Below, in pieces: positions 26,744 through 34,804 of a stretch of DNA of 64,000 nucleotides. Numbering within the stretch: the first letter of the stretch is position 1; each line of letters opens with the position of its first letter. The translations under genes were made by a program, and so were the position numbers. The notes beneath the pieces were generated by a model. The model did no database searches and was not told where the DNA came from. It was given only the letters and a program-made list of their open reading frames with translations. The stretch spans positions 124,001 through 188,000 of the forward strand of contig NZ_JADOBI010000008.1 of the NCBI RefSeq assembly GCF_015644585.1, in the 5' to 3' direction. The stretch comes from Rahnella laticis. Its GTDB lineage: Bacteria; Pseudomonadota; Gammaproteobacteria; Enterobacterales; Enterobacteriaceae.

Positions 26744-27137
26744 GGTAGCTTTCCGCGTGGAGGTGGAAGGCGATGGCGGGGAAATCAAGGCTCAGTTCCT
26801 GGCCGAATTCTTCGGAAATATCATCCTCAGGATCGTAATACCAGTGCAGCGTGGTGGCGATCCCGGCGGCAGCGGCGTTATTCACCGCACTTAACAGGCT
26901 GAAAAGCATTTTGGTGCTGGAGCTGTTGAAGTAACTCAGCGCGACGTGCAGCGTCAGCGGCGAGCCGGTGCCCTGAGGTTGCGCGGGCACAAAGTTTTCC
27001 AGGGCGGTGATCAGGGGACGATAAAAAGCCGCCGCATTTTCCGGATAAGATTCTCCGGCCAGCGACAGAGTTCGGCCATCAAAATCAAATTCAACTTCCG
27101 GCGTGCAGGAAGTCGCAGGGATGCTGATATTGTTCAT
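26727..27137 (-). CDS. siaC: SiaC-family signalling protein (DUF1987)
   Basis: 136 residues, the whole length being a SiaC domain. The conserved SYFNSSSTKMLFSLL segment contains the Ser/Thr cluster where Pseudomonas SiaC is phosphorylated, and LHWYYDPEDD is the family's second signature. In the known pathway SiaB phosphorylates SiaC, SiaA removes the phosphate, and only unphosphorylated SiaC binds and activates the diguanylate cyclase. It lies between kinase and cyclase genes, as in that system. Confidence 0.9.
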   Translation of the reverse strand: MNNISIPATSCTPEVEFDFDGRTLSLAGESYPENAAAFYRPLITALENFVPAQPQGTGSPLTLHVALSYFNSSSTKMLFSLLSAVNNAAAAGIATTLHWYYDPEDDISEEFGQELSLDFPAIAFHLHAESYHDELR

Positions 27138-27152
27138 AGTGATGCGCTCTTT

Positions 27153-27707
27153 TTAGATTATGGCTTTCAGATGAAAAGTGGACAGTTCAGAGGCTTCCAC
27201 CTGATGAAAAGTAAATTCCAGCGGTTCACTGGCATCGCGGGCGAGGGTGAGCAGGCCGATGTTGGCCCCTTTACTCCACACCGGGCTTTCCGCACGCAGC
27301 GACGCTTTATAGGTGAGTTTAATTTCGTCGGCGCTCATGGTTCTGATCGTCTCCAGATAGTCGCGCAGCCGCACAATATCTTCCGGGCGGATCAGGTTGG
27401 TGCTTTCGCACACGTACCGGCCATTATCGATGCCCAGCGTGACGGATCCGAAACGCATTTCGTCGTCAGCACGCGCCAGCGCCCGGCTGTCCGAGGAGTA
27501 ACGCAGGATGTTTTGCACCATCTCAATAAAGGTGGAAAACAGTTTGCGGCGGGTGCTGGAAGACGCTTCATGCTGTTCCAGATACAAACGGATCACTTCG
27601 CCCATCGCGGTAATATTGTTTTGCGAGAAAAATCCGGTGTACTGCAATGCCACCACGTCATAATGCGGCGCACTGAACGGTCCGGTGAAAACGGGTTCGT
27701 TTGTCAT
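27153..27707 (-). CDS. siaB: SiaB-family protein kinase
   Basis: 184 residues of the SiaB family (formerly DUF6272), related to histidine-kinase-type ATPases. STRRKLFSTFIEMVQNILRY carries the Glu/Asn of the ATP-binding N-box; later MSADEIKLTYKASLR and NIGLLTLARDASEP follow the family. It should phosphorylate SiaC. It is 15 bp upstream of siaC and 9 bp downstream of the phosphatase gene. Confidence 0.87.
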   Translation of the reverse strand: MTNEPVFTGPFSAPHYDVVALQYTGFFSQNNITAMGEVIRLYLEQHEASSSTRRKLFSTFIEMVQNILRYSSDSRALARADDEMRFGSVTLGIDNGRYVCESTNLIRPEDIVRLRDYLETIRTMSADEIKLTYKASLRAESPVWSKGANIGLLTLARDASEPLEFTFHQVEASELSTFHLKAII

Positions 27708-27716
27708 AAATAAACT

Positions 27717-28973
27717 CTACGGTTGCCGGCCCCTGAGGCCACAATAACGAAAACCTAAAAAGGTCATATCATCGCGGCGTTGCTGATTGCCCTGCCAGTC
27801 GAGATAGGCCTGCATCATCGCTGCCGAGAGTTCGGGCACGGGCGCTGAACGGTGCTGTTCGAGCAGCGTTTTCACCTTTTTCTTCCCGAACATGATGTTG
27901 CGTTTACCGCCAACCTGATCGGTCAGGCCATCGGTATAAATAAACAGTAAATCCTGCGGATTGAGCGGGGTTTCATGCAGCGTCCAGCGATAATCAGCGG
28001 GCGTTTCCGTATACCCCACGCCCATCCGGTCGGCACTGAGCGCCACCGCTTCTTCACTTTCAGCCGGTAACAGGAAACCGGAAAGACGCGCACCGGCCCA
28101 GATCAGCCGCGGATCCTGCGGGTCGATAAACGCCGCCATCGCATCGCAGCCGTCGTTGGATGTGGAGGTCTGATTCGACTGTTCGGATTGCCCGAGCGTC
28201 TGTTTGATAAACTGATTCACGTGGCCGAGCAGCAAATCCGGGCGGTTGGCCGGGCATTCCTGCAAGGATTTATCCAGCGCCGACGACAGAATCACGGTCA
28301 TGAACGCGCCCGGCACGCCGTGGCCGGTGCAGTCGGCGACAAACAGCAGCCACCCGCCGTCAACTTCATGAAACGCATAGAAATCGCCTCCCACGCAGTC
28401 TCTCGGCTGCCACACCAGGCTCCAGTCTCTGAGCTGCGCCGTCAGCGTTTTATGCGACTTGTTCAGCATCGATTCCTGGATCACGCGCGCGTATTCAATG
28501 CTTTGCATGATTTGCTGATGCTGCTGCGTCTGGACGTTCGACACGGTTTTGATGACGTCGATCCCCAGTCCCATGCCGATGTAATGGCCGCCGGTGGTCA
28601 GAATAAATCCGTCAGTGACCGAACGGTCGCCGGACTCCACCATTTTCTGCGCCAGTTCATCGAGCGTACTTTCTGAATCAATCACCAGCGGATGCTTATC
28701 CATAAACGCAATACAACTTTTCCGGTCATACAGTTCGCGAAAATAGGGGCGGGCCATCTGGGACAGAAAGATATGGCGGTTGATCAGCCCGAACGGACGG
28801 TTGTCCTCAACGACGGGCAGGCTGATCAGCGAATGGTGCCGGGTGAATAATTCCATCACTTTCAGGTTGTCACTTTCCGGGGTGACAAAAGGGACATCAA
28901 TACACAATTCCCGGGCAGTTAAAGAACGGGAGCTGGGCGTAAATTGTCTTTGCAAATAGCCTGAGCGTTCCAT
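27717..28973 (-). CDS. CBS-domain PP2C/SpoIIE-type phosphatase (SiaA counterpart)
   Basis: 418 residues from the ATG at 28973; a start at 29075 (452 residues) is also possible but adds a segment without family character. Residues ~15-150 look like a CBS-domain pair (VTPESDNLKVMELFTRHHSL, LVIDSESTLDELAQKMVESG). The C-terminal ~230 residues are a SpoIIE/PP2C phosphatase with VGGDFYAFHEV, VADCTGHGVPGAFMT, YTDGLTDQVGG and RRDDMTFLGF, so the metal-binding Asp residues are present. It should dephosphorylate SiaC. The Pseudomonas SiaA has membrane and HAMP regions instead, so the input signal here is probably cytoplasmic, perhaps an adenylate or nucleotide sensed by CBS. First gene of the operon. 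Confidence 0.85.
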   Translation of the reverse strand: MERSGYLQRQFTPSSRSLTARELCIDVPFVTPESDNLKVMELFTRHHSLISLPVVEDNRPFGLINRHIFLSQMARPYFRELYDRKSCIAFMDKHPLVIDSESTLDELAQKMVESGDRSVTDGFILTTGGHYIGMGLGIDVIKTVSNVQTQQHQQIMQSIEYARVIQESMLNKSHKTLTAQLRDWSLVWQPRDCVGGDFYAFHEVDGGWLLFVADCTGHGVPGAFMTVILSSALDKSLQECPANRPDLLLGHVNQFIKQTLGQSEQSNQTSTSNDGCDAMAAFIDPQDPRLIWAGARLSGFLLPAESEEAVALSADRMGVGYTETPADYRWTLHETPLNPQDLLFIYTDGLTDQVGGKRNIMFGKKKVKTLLEQHRSAPVPELSAAMMQAYLDWQGNQQRRDDMTFLGFRYCGLRGRQP

Positions 28974-29254
28974 GTTGACAGATCCGGTCACGATAAAGAT
29001 GAACAGATTACTGCGGAAATATTTCAGTTTATCGGTGCCATTAAGAAAATTCCGAATAACAGATAATAAAAACATTTCCTTACGGCAAACGCCAACATTT
29101 ATGCGCCCCGAAAGCCTGCTTTAAGAAAACCTTAATGAAACGTCTCTAGGATGATTATTACCTCGTAATCGTTTTGCCTGTTTTCTCACGATGCTGACCG
29201 CCGGAAATCACCGGCCACATCACGCCAGCGCTTAAAAAATGAAGGGGCATCATC

Positions 29255-30454
29255 ATGGCTTTAAGCACCGCATTAACCGCCACTTTTGGCGGTTTCCTGA
29301 TTACGCTGCAATTCACCTCTCTGGCGATCGCTTACTGGCGAATGCGGCGGGGCGTCCGGCGGGATGAAACGCAGGAAACGTCAGAATTTATCGCACTGGT
29401 GCGGCCGCTGTGCGGGCTTAACGCCTTTGAAGAGGAAACGCTGCGTTCCAGCTTTCATCAGGATTATCCCGGTTACGAAATTGTGTTCTGCGTCGCATCG
29501 CGCTTTGATCCGGTGATCCCGCTGGTGGAAAAACTGATGGCTGAATATCCGCATCAGCGTGCGCGTTTACTGACCGGAAATGACAAAATATCGGCGAACC
29601 CGAAAGTGAACAATCTCAATAAAGCGTGGAAAAACACCACTGCCGGTATTGTGGCGATGGCGGACAGCAACCTGCTTTTACCGCCGGATTATCTGCGTTC
29701 GCTGGTGAATACTTTTGACGCGGAAACCGGGATGGTAAGTTCGCCTGCGATCGGCATTCGTCCGGAAAATATCTGGGGCGCGGTGGAAGCCGCAATGCTG
29801 AACACGCATCAGGCACGCTGGCAGTATCTGTCTGATTTTCTCGGTAACGGTTTTGCGCAGGGGAAAACGCTGTGCTGGCGGCGCGAGGTGCTCGATAATG
29901 GCGGCGGCATGGTGGCGCTGGGCAGTGAACTGGCGGAAGACGTGGCGTCGACCAAACTGGTGCGCCGCGCCGGGCTGAAAGTGCGTTTACCGGCGCAACC
30001 TTTTGCGCAGCCCGTCGGGCATCGCACGCTGGACGCGGTCTGGAGCAGGCAGCTGCGCTGGGCGCGTATCCGCCGTGCCGGGTTTTTCTGGCTGTTCGTG
30101 CCCGAAATTATTATGGGTTTTCTGCCTGCGCTGGCGGCCGTTACCTGGCTGACCGCCGCCGGTGATTTGCCGCTGTTCGCACCGGCTGCGCTGTTTGTGT
30201 TGTGGTTTGGCGGTGAATGGGCGCTGGCAAAAGCGCTCGGCTGGCCGCATCAGCTGAGGGATATTCTGGCGATGTGCCTGCGCGATATCATGATGCCCGC
30301 GCTGTGGTTAGGGTGCTGGGCAGGGCGCGGATTTACCTGGCGCGGCCATACTTCAGGCGAAAAAAGCCTTTCGGGCAAAATAAAGCTAACCGGTAAAATA
30401 AAACTATCAGGTAAAAAACAACCCGTGCCTGTGAGTCAGTCGCCGGGAAAATAA
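29255..30454 (+). CDS. GT2/GT21 (ceramide-glucosyltransferase-like) glycosyltransferase
   Basis: 399 residues. One N-terminal membrane helix, then a GT-A domain with the GT21 pattern: VRPLCGLNAFEEETLRSSF, NPKVNNLNKAWKN, MADSNLLLPPDYL (the D1/D2 region), LAEDVASTKLV and RQLRWARIRRAGFF (the QxxRW motif in the form RQLRW). Two or three membrane helices follow. Such enzymes transfer a sugar to a lipid in the inner membrane. The C-terminal tail is Lys-rich with near repeats (SGKIKLTGKIKLSGKK). First gene of a three-gene operon. Confidence 0.85.
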   Translation: MALSTALTATFGGFLITLQFTSLAIAYWRMRRGVRRDETQETSEFIALVRPLCGLNAFEEETLRSSFHQDYPGYEIVFCVASRFDPVIPLVEKLMAEYPHQRARLLTGNDKISANPKVNNLNKAWKNTTAGIVAMADSNLLLPPDYLRSLVNTFDAETGMVSSPAIGIRPENIWGAVEAAMLNTHQARWQYLSDFLGNGFAQGKTLCWRREVLDNGGGMVALGSELAEDVASTKLVRRAGLKVRLPAQPFAQPVGHRTLDAVWSRQLRWARIRRAGFFWLFVPEIIMGFLPALAAVTWLTAAGDLPLFAPAALFVLWFGGEWALAKALGWPHQLRDILAMCLRDIMMPALWLGCWAGRGFTWRGHTSGEKSLSGKIKLTGKIKLSGKKQPVPVSQSPGK

Positions 30455-30461
30455 GGACCGT

Positions 30462-31031
30462 ATGTTTGCTCTTGAAACCATTGAATCACTGATTAAAGCG
30501 CACGGATTGCTGTTTCTGACCCCGCTGGCCATTATCGAAGGGCCGGTGGTGACGGTGCTTGCCGGTTATTTTGTCCGCCTCAACTATTTCAGTTTATCCG
30601 TCATCTTCGCCGTGGTGATGGCGGGAGAAATTCTCGGGGATATTCTTTTTTATTCCCTCGGGCGCTGGGTTATCGGGCCGGACGGACAACCGCCCGGCTG
30701 GCTGGCGCGTCTGGGGCTGACGCAGCCCAGACTGGAAAAAATGGTGCGCAGCTTTGACCGCAAAGGCGGGCGGTTGCTGGTGTTAGCCAAGCTGACCCAT
30801 TCCGCCGGTGCGCTGGTGCTGACCGGCGCGGGCATGGCGCGAATGCCGCTCATCCCGTTTCTGTTCTACAACATTATCGCTGCCATTCCCAAAAGCCTGT
30901 TTCTGCTGGCGATCGGCTGGATGTTCGGCGACATCATCGCGCAGGTGAACAACTGGATCCTGTACGTCTCGCTCGGATTGCTTATCGTGCTGGTCGCCGC
31001 AGGCGTCATGTGGCTGAGGAGCAAAGAATGA
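30462..31031 (+). CDS. DedA/VTT-family membrane protein
   Basis: 189 residues with four to five membrane segments. The VTT (DedA) signatures are visible: EGPVVTVLAGYFVRL, GEILGDILFYSLGRW and the Arg-containing loop GGRLLVLAKLTHSAGALVLTGAG. DedA proteins move lipid carriers or phospholipids across the membrane. It is placed 7 bp after one glycosyltransferase and overlaps another by 4 bp, which suggests flipping of a lipid intermediate made by those enzymes. Confidence 0.88.
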   Translation: MFALETIESLIKAHGLLFLTPLAIIEGPVVTVLAGYFVRLNYFSLSVIFAVVMAGEILGDILFYSLGRWVIGPDGQPPGWLARLGLTQPRLEKMVRSFDRKGGRLLVLAKLTHSAGALVLTGAGMARMPLIPFLFYNIIAAIPKSLFLLAIGWMFGDIIAQVNNWILYVSLGLLIVLVAAGVMWLRSKE

Positions 31032-31705
31032 TCACCGTCAGTTGCATTATCCCGGCGTGTAATGAAGCGGCGCGGATCGGCAAAGTGCTGGATGTCGTGC
31101 GCAACCATCCCTTGCTGTTTGAGATTATCGTGGTGGATGACGGTTCAGCGGATAACACCGCAGACGTGGCACGGGAAAAGGGCGTTCGCGTGGTCAGGCT
31201 GGCGACAAATCAGGGTAAAAGCCACGCGGTGGCGGAAGGCATTGCGGCCGCAACGGGCAGCCATCTGCTGATGCTGGACGCCGATCTGCTGGGGCTGAAC
31301 GGGCGCGATATCACCCGGCTGGTTCAGCCGGTAATACAAAATCAGGCGGATGTGACTATCAGTCTGAGGCGCAACAGCCCGTGGATCTGGCGGTGTATCG
31401 GGCTGGATTATATTTCCGGCGAGCGGGTGTTTGCGCGCGAACTGCTGGCAACACGGCTGGACGAAATCCGCGCTTTGCCGAATTTCGGGCTGGAAGTCTG
31501 GATCAACCGGTTGTGGATCGCCGCCGGATCTCGCGTGCGGGTGGTGAGCTGGCAGGGCGTGATCAGCCCGTACAAAGCCGCCAAAATGGGCTGGCTGCGC
31601 GGGTTAATGGCGGATATGTCGATGATGCGGGATATCTTTCGCACCATTTCGTTGCGGGAATCTGTACAACAAATCATCCGCCTCAGACGCCGCAGTCAGG
31701 CATGA
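31028..31705 (+). CDS. GT2-family glycosyltransferase
   Basis: 225 residues starting at the ATG that overlaps the DedA stop (ATGA). A GT-A fold of the dolichyl-phosphate-mannose-synthase type: SCIIPACNEAARIGKVL, VVDDGSADNTADVA and LMLDADLLGLNG (the DxD). No membrane helices are evident, so it may act at the membrane surface, transferring a sugar to a polyprenyl or lipid acceptor. A frame open 6 codons upstream is rejected in favour of the overlap start. Confidence 0.88.
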   Translation: MITVSCIIPACNEAARIGKVLDVVRNHPLLFEIIVVDDGSADNTADVAREKGVRVVRLATNQGKSHAVAEGIAAATGSHLLMLDADLLGLNGRDITRLVQPVIQNQADVTISLRRNSPWIWRCIGLDYISGERVFARELLATRLDEIRALPNFGLEVWINRLWIAAGSRVRVVSWQGVISPYKAAKMGWLRGLMADMSMMRDIFRTISLRESVQQIIRLRRRSQA

Positions 31706-31881
31706 TGTTGGCCGGAATGTGAACGATAATTTTCTGCGCTGCGACCTTCACTTTGGCATTTTTATTCTCTGTTTATTATTTGGTTACAAATAAAGCACTC
31801 TTTACACCATATTCTTAATTTCACATCACTCTGTTGCAAATCCTCATACTCCATTTCTTCCTTCCCGTTCGGGCAACTGAT

Positions 31882-31904
31882 ATCAATTATCATTAATAAT
31901 TGAT
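31882..31904. promoter_or_regulatory. Fur-like operator upstream of efeUOB
   Basis: A perfect inverted repeat ATCAATTAT-CATTA-ATAATTGAT, followed by GATAATG, contains several GATAAT-like hexamers as in Fur sites. It is about 30 bp upstream of the efeU start, and efe operons are Fur-regulated in E. coli. Confidence 0.6.
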
Positions 31905-31934
31905 AATGCTTCTTGTTGCCACGGAGTCAGCCCT

Positions 31935-33560
31935 TTGTTAGCCACTTTTATTATCGGACTTCGTGAAGGTTTAGAAGCCGCGCTTATCGTCGGGATTATT
32001 GCGGCGTTTCTCCGTAAGAATGGCAAAAGTCTGACCGCGATGTGGGTCGGCGTGGTGCTTGCCGTGGTGCTTTCTGTCGCGGTCGGTGTGGCGCTGGATC
32101 TGACCGAACGCGCGCTGCCGCAGGCGGAGCAGGAAGGGATGGAATCGGTGATTGGCGGCGTCGCCGTCTTCTTCGTCACCGGCATGATTTTGTGGATGAA
32201 CACCCATGCCCACAACATGAAGAAAGAGCTGGAAAGCGAGGCCGCGCAGGCGATCAGCCAGTCGGGCGCCTGGGCGCTGGCGAGCATGGCATTTCTGGCC
32301 GTGCTTAAAGAAGGTTTTGAAACCAGCGTCTTCCTGCTGGCCACTTTCTCGGTGGCGCAGTCGGCGGCCTGGGCTGCCGCCGGGGCGGTTATCGGCCTGC
32401 TGGTGGCGGTATTTATCGGCTGCGGGATTTATTACGGTGGCATCCGCATTAACCTTTCCCGCTTCTTCCGCTTCACCGGCCTGTTCCTGATTTTCGTCGC
32501 CGGTGGCCTGATTATTACCTCACTGATGACCGCGCACGAAGCGGGCTGGCTCAACATCGGGCAGCAGCGCGTTGCCGATCTCTCCTGGCTGGTGCCGCCG
32601 GGCACGGTCCGTTCGGCGCTGATCACCGGCGTTCTGGGGATCCCTGCCGATCCGAACCTGATTGAAACTTTCGGCTGGGTGCTCTACATCGCGATTGTCA
32701 CGGTGATGATCTACTGGCCCGCGAACCGTCGTCCTTCTGCAAAAGTTGCTGCCCGCGCCATGCTGGCGTCCGCCGCCGTTCTGGCGCTGGCGGCCCTTTC
32801 GCTGTTCCTGTTTTATCCCGCGTTTACGCTTCAGGTGCCGGACACCGCGCCGCTGGTCAGCAATGACGCGCAAGACGCCGCGGGGCAGCTACAGCTTCTG
32901 CCGGTGGCCGGAAACGGTTATCAGCTGAGTGTGAAAACGGCCAGCGGCGGTGCCACTGTGATTAACCTGCCTGCGGATGCGGCAACGGCGAGCAGCCAGG
33001 CCGGAATGCCAGCGGATGAGTGGACGGTTAAAAGTACGTATTCGCCGCCAGGCGCACCGGCGATTCTGGATCTCGATGCGGTGGTGGCGTTGTACGGCAA
33101 CCGTATTCCCATCGGGCTGGATCCGGCGCAGCATCCGGGGCCGTATCAGGCGGCGTGGACACTTCACTGCAACGTTCAGGTTTCCGTGGCGCAGGGCGTT
33201 TTGCTGGGGGCCAGCGCGCAGGCCGACGAAGTGATCACGCTTTCGGGCAGCGGCCTGCAATCTCCGCGCACCGTCACGGCGCGCAATCCTACGGCTGCGG
33301 CGTCCGACTGTAACTGGCAGGTGAGCGGCGCGTATCAGCAGAGCGTTTCTGACGCGCTGCAACAGATGCAAACTTATCAGGATACATACCGTTTTTGGGC
33401 TGTCATGTTGCCTGTTCTTCTGGCGGCGCTGGCCCTTATTTTTGTCATCTCTGCATTACGGGTTCTCTTGAAACTCCGCAATGAACGGCTTTCTGTTTCG
33501 GGTAAAGACGGCCTGTCATTCGGTTCTCCATTACACACTGGCTTGCCAAAAAATAAATAA
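31935..33560 (+). CDS. efeU: FTR1-family iron permease EfeU with long C-terminal domain
   Basis: 541 residues, about twice the 276 of E. coli EfeU. Residues 1-285 hold seven membrane helices with the iron motif REGLE (10-14); the second motif reads KEGFE (125-129) instead of REGLE. Residues ~300-500 are a non-membrane, probably periplasmic domain rich in Ala, Gly and Val, with two Cys (LHCNVQ and SDCNWQ). One more membrane helix follows near 505. The start is TTG at 31935, after CACGGAG. It moves ferrous or ferric iron into the cytoplasm with EfeO and EfeB, which follow directly. Confidence 0.9.
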   Translation: MLATFIIGLREGLEAALIVGIIAAFLRKNGKSLTAMWVGVVLAVVLSVAVGVALDLTERALPQAEQEGMESVIGGVAVFFVTGMILWMNTHAHNMKKELESEAAQAISQSGAWALASMAFLAVLKEGFETSVFLLATFSVAQSAAWAAAGAVIGLLVAVFIGCGIYYGGIRINLSRFFRFTGLFLIFVAGGLIITSLMTAHEAGWLNIGQQRVADLSWLVPPGTVRSALITGVLGIPADPNLIETFGWVLYIAIVTVMIYWPANRRPSAKVAARAMLASAAVLALAALSLFLFYPAFTLQVPDTAPLVSNDAQDAAGQLQLLPVAGNGYQLSVKTASGGATVINLPADAATASSQAGMPADEWTVKSTYSPPGAPAILDLDAVVALYGNRIPIGLDPAQHPGPYQAAWTLHCNVQVSVAQGVLLGASAQADEVITLSGSGLQSPRTVTARNPTAAASDCNWQVSGAYQQSVSDALQQMQTYQDTYRFWAVMLPVLLAALALIFVISALRVLLKLRNERLSVSGKDGLSFGSPLHTGLPKNK

Positions 33561-33574
33561 AGGATAGGAAACTT

Positions 33575-34801
33575 ATGCGCATAAAGACGTTTAAGAAAAA
33601 AGAATCTCTGATGACGGCCGCGGGTCTGACGGCATTGCTGATGTTCTCCGTGGAAGCGCCTGCCAATGCGGCATCAGTGGCTCCGGTGAAAAACGGCGTT
33701 TCTGAAGTGAATATCACCATGACCAGCGCCGCAGACGGCACCTGCGTGGTCGACCACGATTCTGCGAAAGCCGGTCCGGTGACGTTTAACGTGGTGAACA
33801 AAACCGCGACGGCGATTACCGAATTAGAGCTTTTGAGCAACAACCGTATTCTGGGCGAAAAAGAGAACCTCGCGCCGGGGCTGCCAGCGGTGAAATTCAC
33901 CCTGACGCTCGATGGCGGCAAATACCAAATCTATTGCCCGGGCGCGAAACGTGAACTGATCGACTTCACCGTGACCGGCAAAAGCGCCGCGCAGCCGCAG
34001 GGCAGCACCGCCACCATTCTGGCGCAGGGCACCAAAGATTACGCGACTTATGTGAATGGCGTGGTGGACGCGATGGTCGTGGCCGTTAACCGCCTGAAAG
34101 CGGATATCGATGCCGGCGACCTGGCAACGGCCAAGGCCGATTACGCCAAAGCGCGTCCGTTCTACGAACGTATCGAATCTGACGTGAACGGTTTTATTCT
34201 GCCGGGCTTCAAGGCGACCGATAACGCCGGGAATCTGGATTACCTGATCGACATGCGTGCCTCCAATCTGGATCCGAAAGCGGGCTGGCACGGCTTCCAC
34301 GCCATCGAACGTGACCTGTTCGGTCAGGGCAAAATCACCGCAGAAACCAAACAAACGGCCACCGAATTGCAGCAGAACGTGGTGCGTCTGGACGCACTGA
34401 CCAAAGCGCTGACTTACAAACCGGAAGATCTGGCTAACGGCGCTGCCGATCTGCTGGAAGAAGTGCAAAACACTAAAATCAACGGGGAAGAAGAGGCATT
34501 CAGTCACTTCGATCTGGTGGATTTCGCCGGTAACGTCGAAGGCGCGCAGCAGGCATTTGCTTACCTGCAACCGGGTCTGGAAAAAATTGATCCTGAGCTG
34601 ACTAAACAGGTTGCCGCGCAGTTCGCTGCCGTTCACGACATGCTGGAAACCTATCGTGATCCTAAAGTCCCGGGCGGATACAAATACTACACGGCTGAAC
34701 TGAAAGCGTCTGATGCCGCCAAACTGAGCCGCACTATTCAGGCGTTGCAGGAACCTCTGTCTAAAATCGCTGAGAAAGTGGCGGCGAATAAAGGAGCCTG
34801 A
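33575..34801 (+). CDS. efeO: Iron-uptake periplasmic protein EfeO
   Basis: 408 residues: signal peptide (cleavage near ANAAS, residue 33), a cupredoxin-like domain (~40-136, with Cys57 and Cys121), and an M75 imelysin domain with the metal motif HAIE (242-245) in GWHGFHAIERDLFG. EfeO is thought to bind iron and hand it to EfeU. It starts 14 bp after efeU with GATAGGAA upstream; the stop overlaps no gene but efeB begins 3 bp later. Confidence 0.94.
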   Translation: MRIKTFKKKESLMTAAGLTALLMFSVEAPANAASVAPVKNGVSEVNITMTSAADGTCVVDHDSAKAGPVTFNVVNKTATAITELELLSNNRILGEKENLAPGLPAVKFTLTLDGGKYQIYCPGAKRELIDFTVTGKSAAQPQGSTATILAQGTKDYATYVNGVVDAMVVAVNRLKADIDAGDLATAKADYAKARPFYERIESDVNGFILPGFKATDNAGNLDYLIDMRASNLDPKAGWHGFHAIERDLFGQGKITAETKQTATELQQNVVRLDALTKALTYKPEDLANGAADLLEEVQNTKINGEEEAFSHFDLVDFAGNVEGAQQAFAYLQPGLEKIDPELTKQVAAQFAAVHDMLETYRDPKVPGGYKYYTAELKASDAAKLSRTIQALQEPLSKIAEKVAANKGA

Positions 34802-34804
34802 TGA

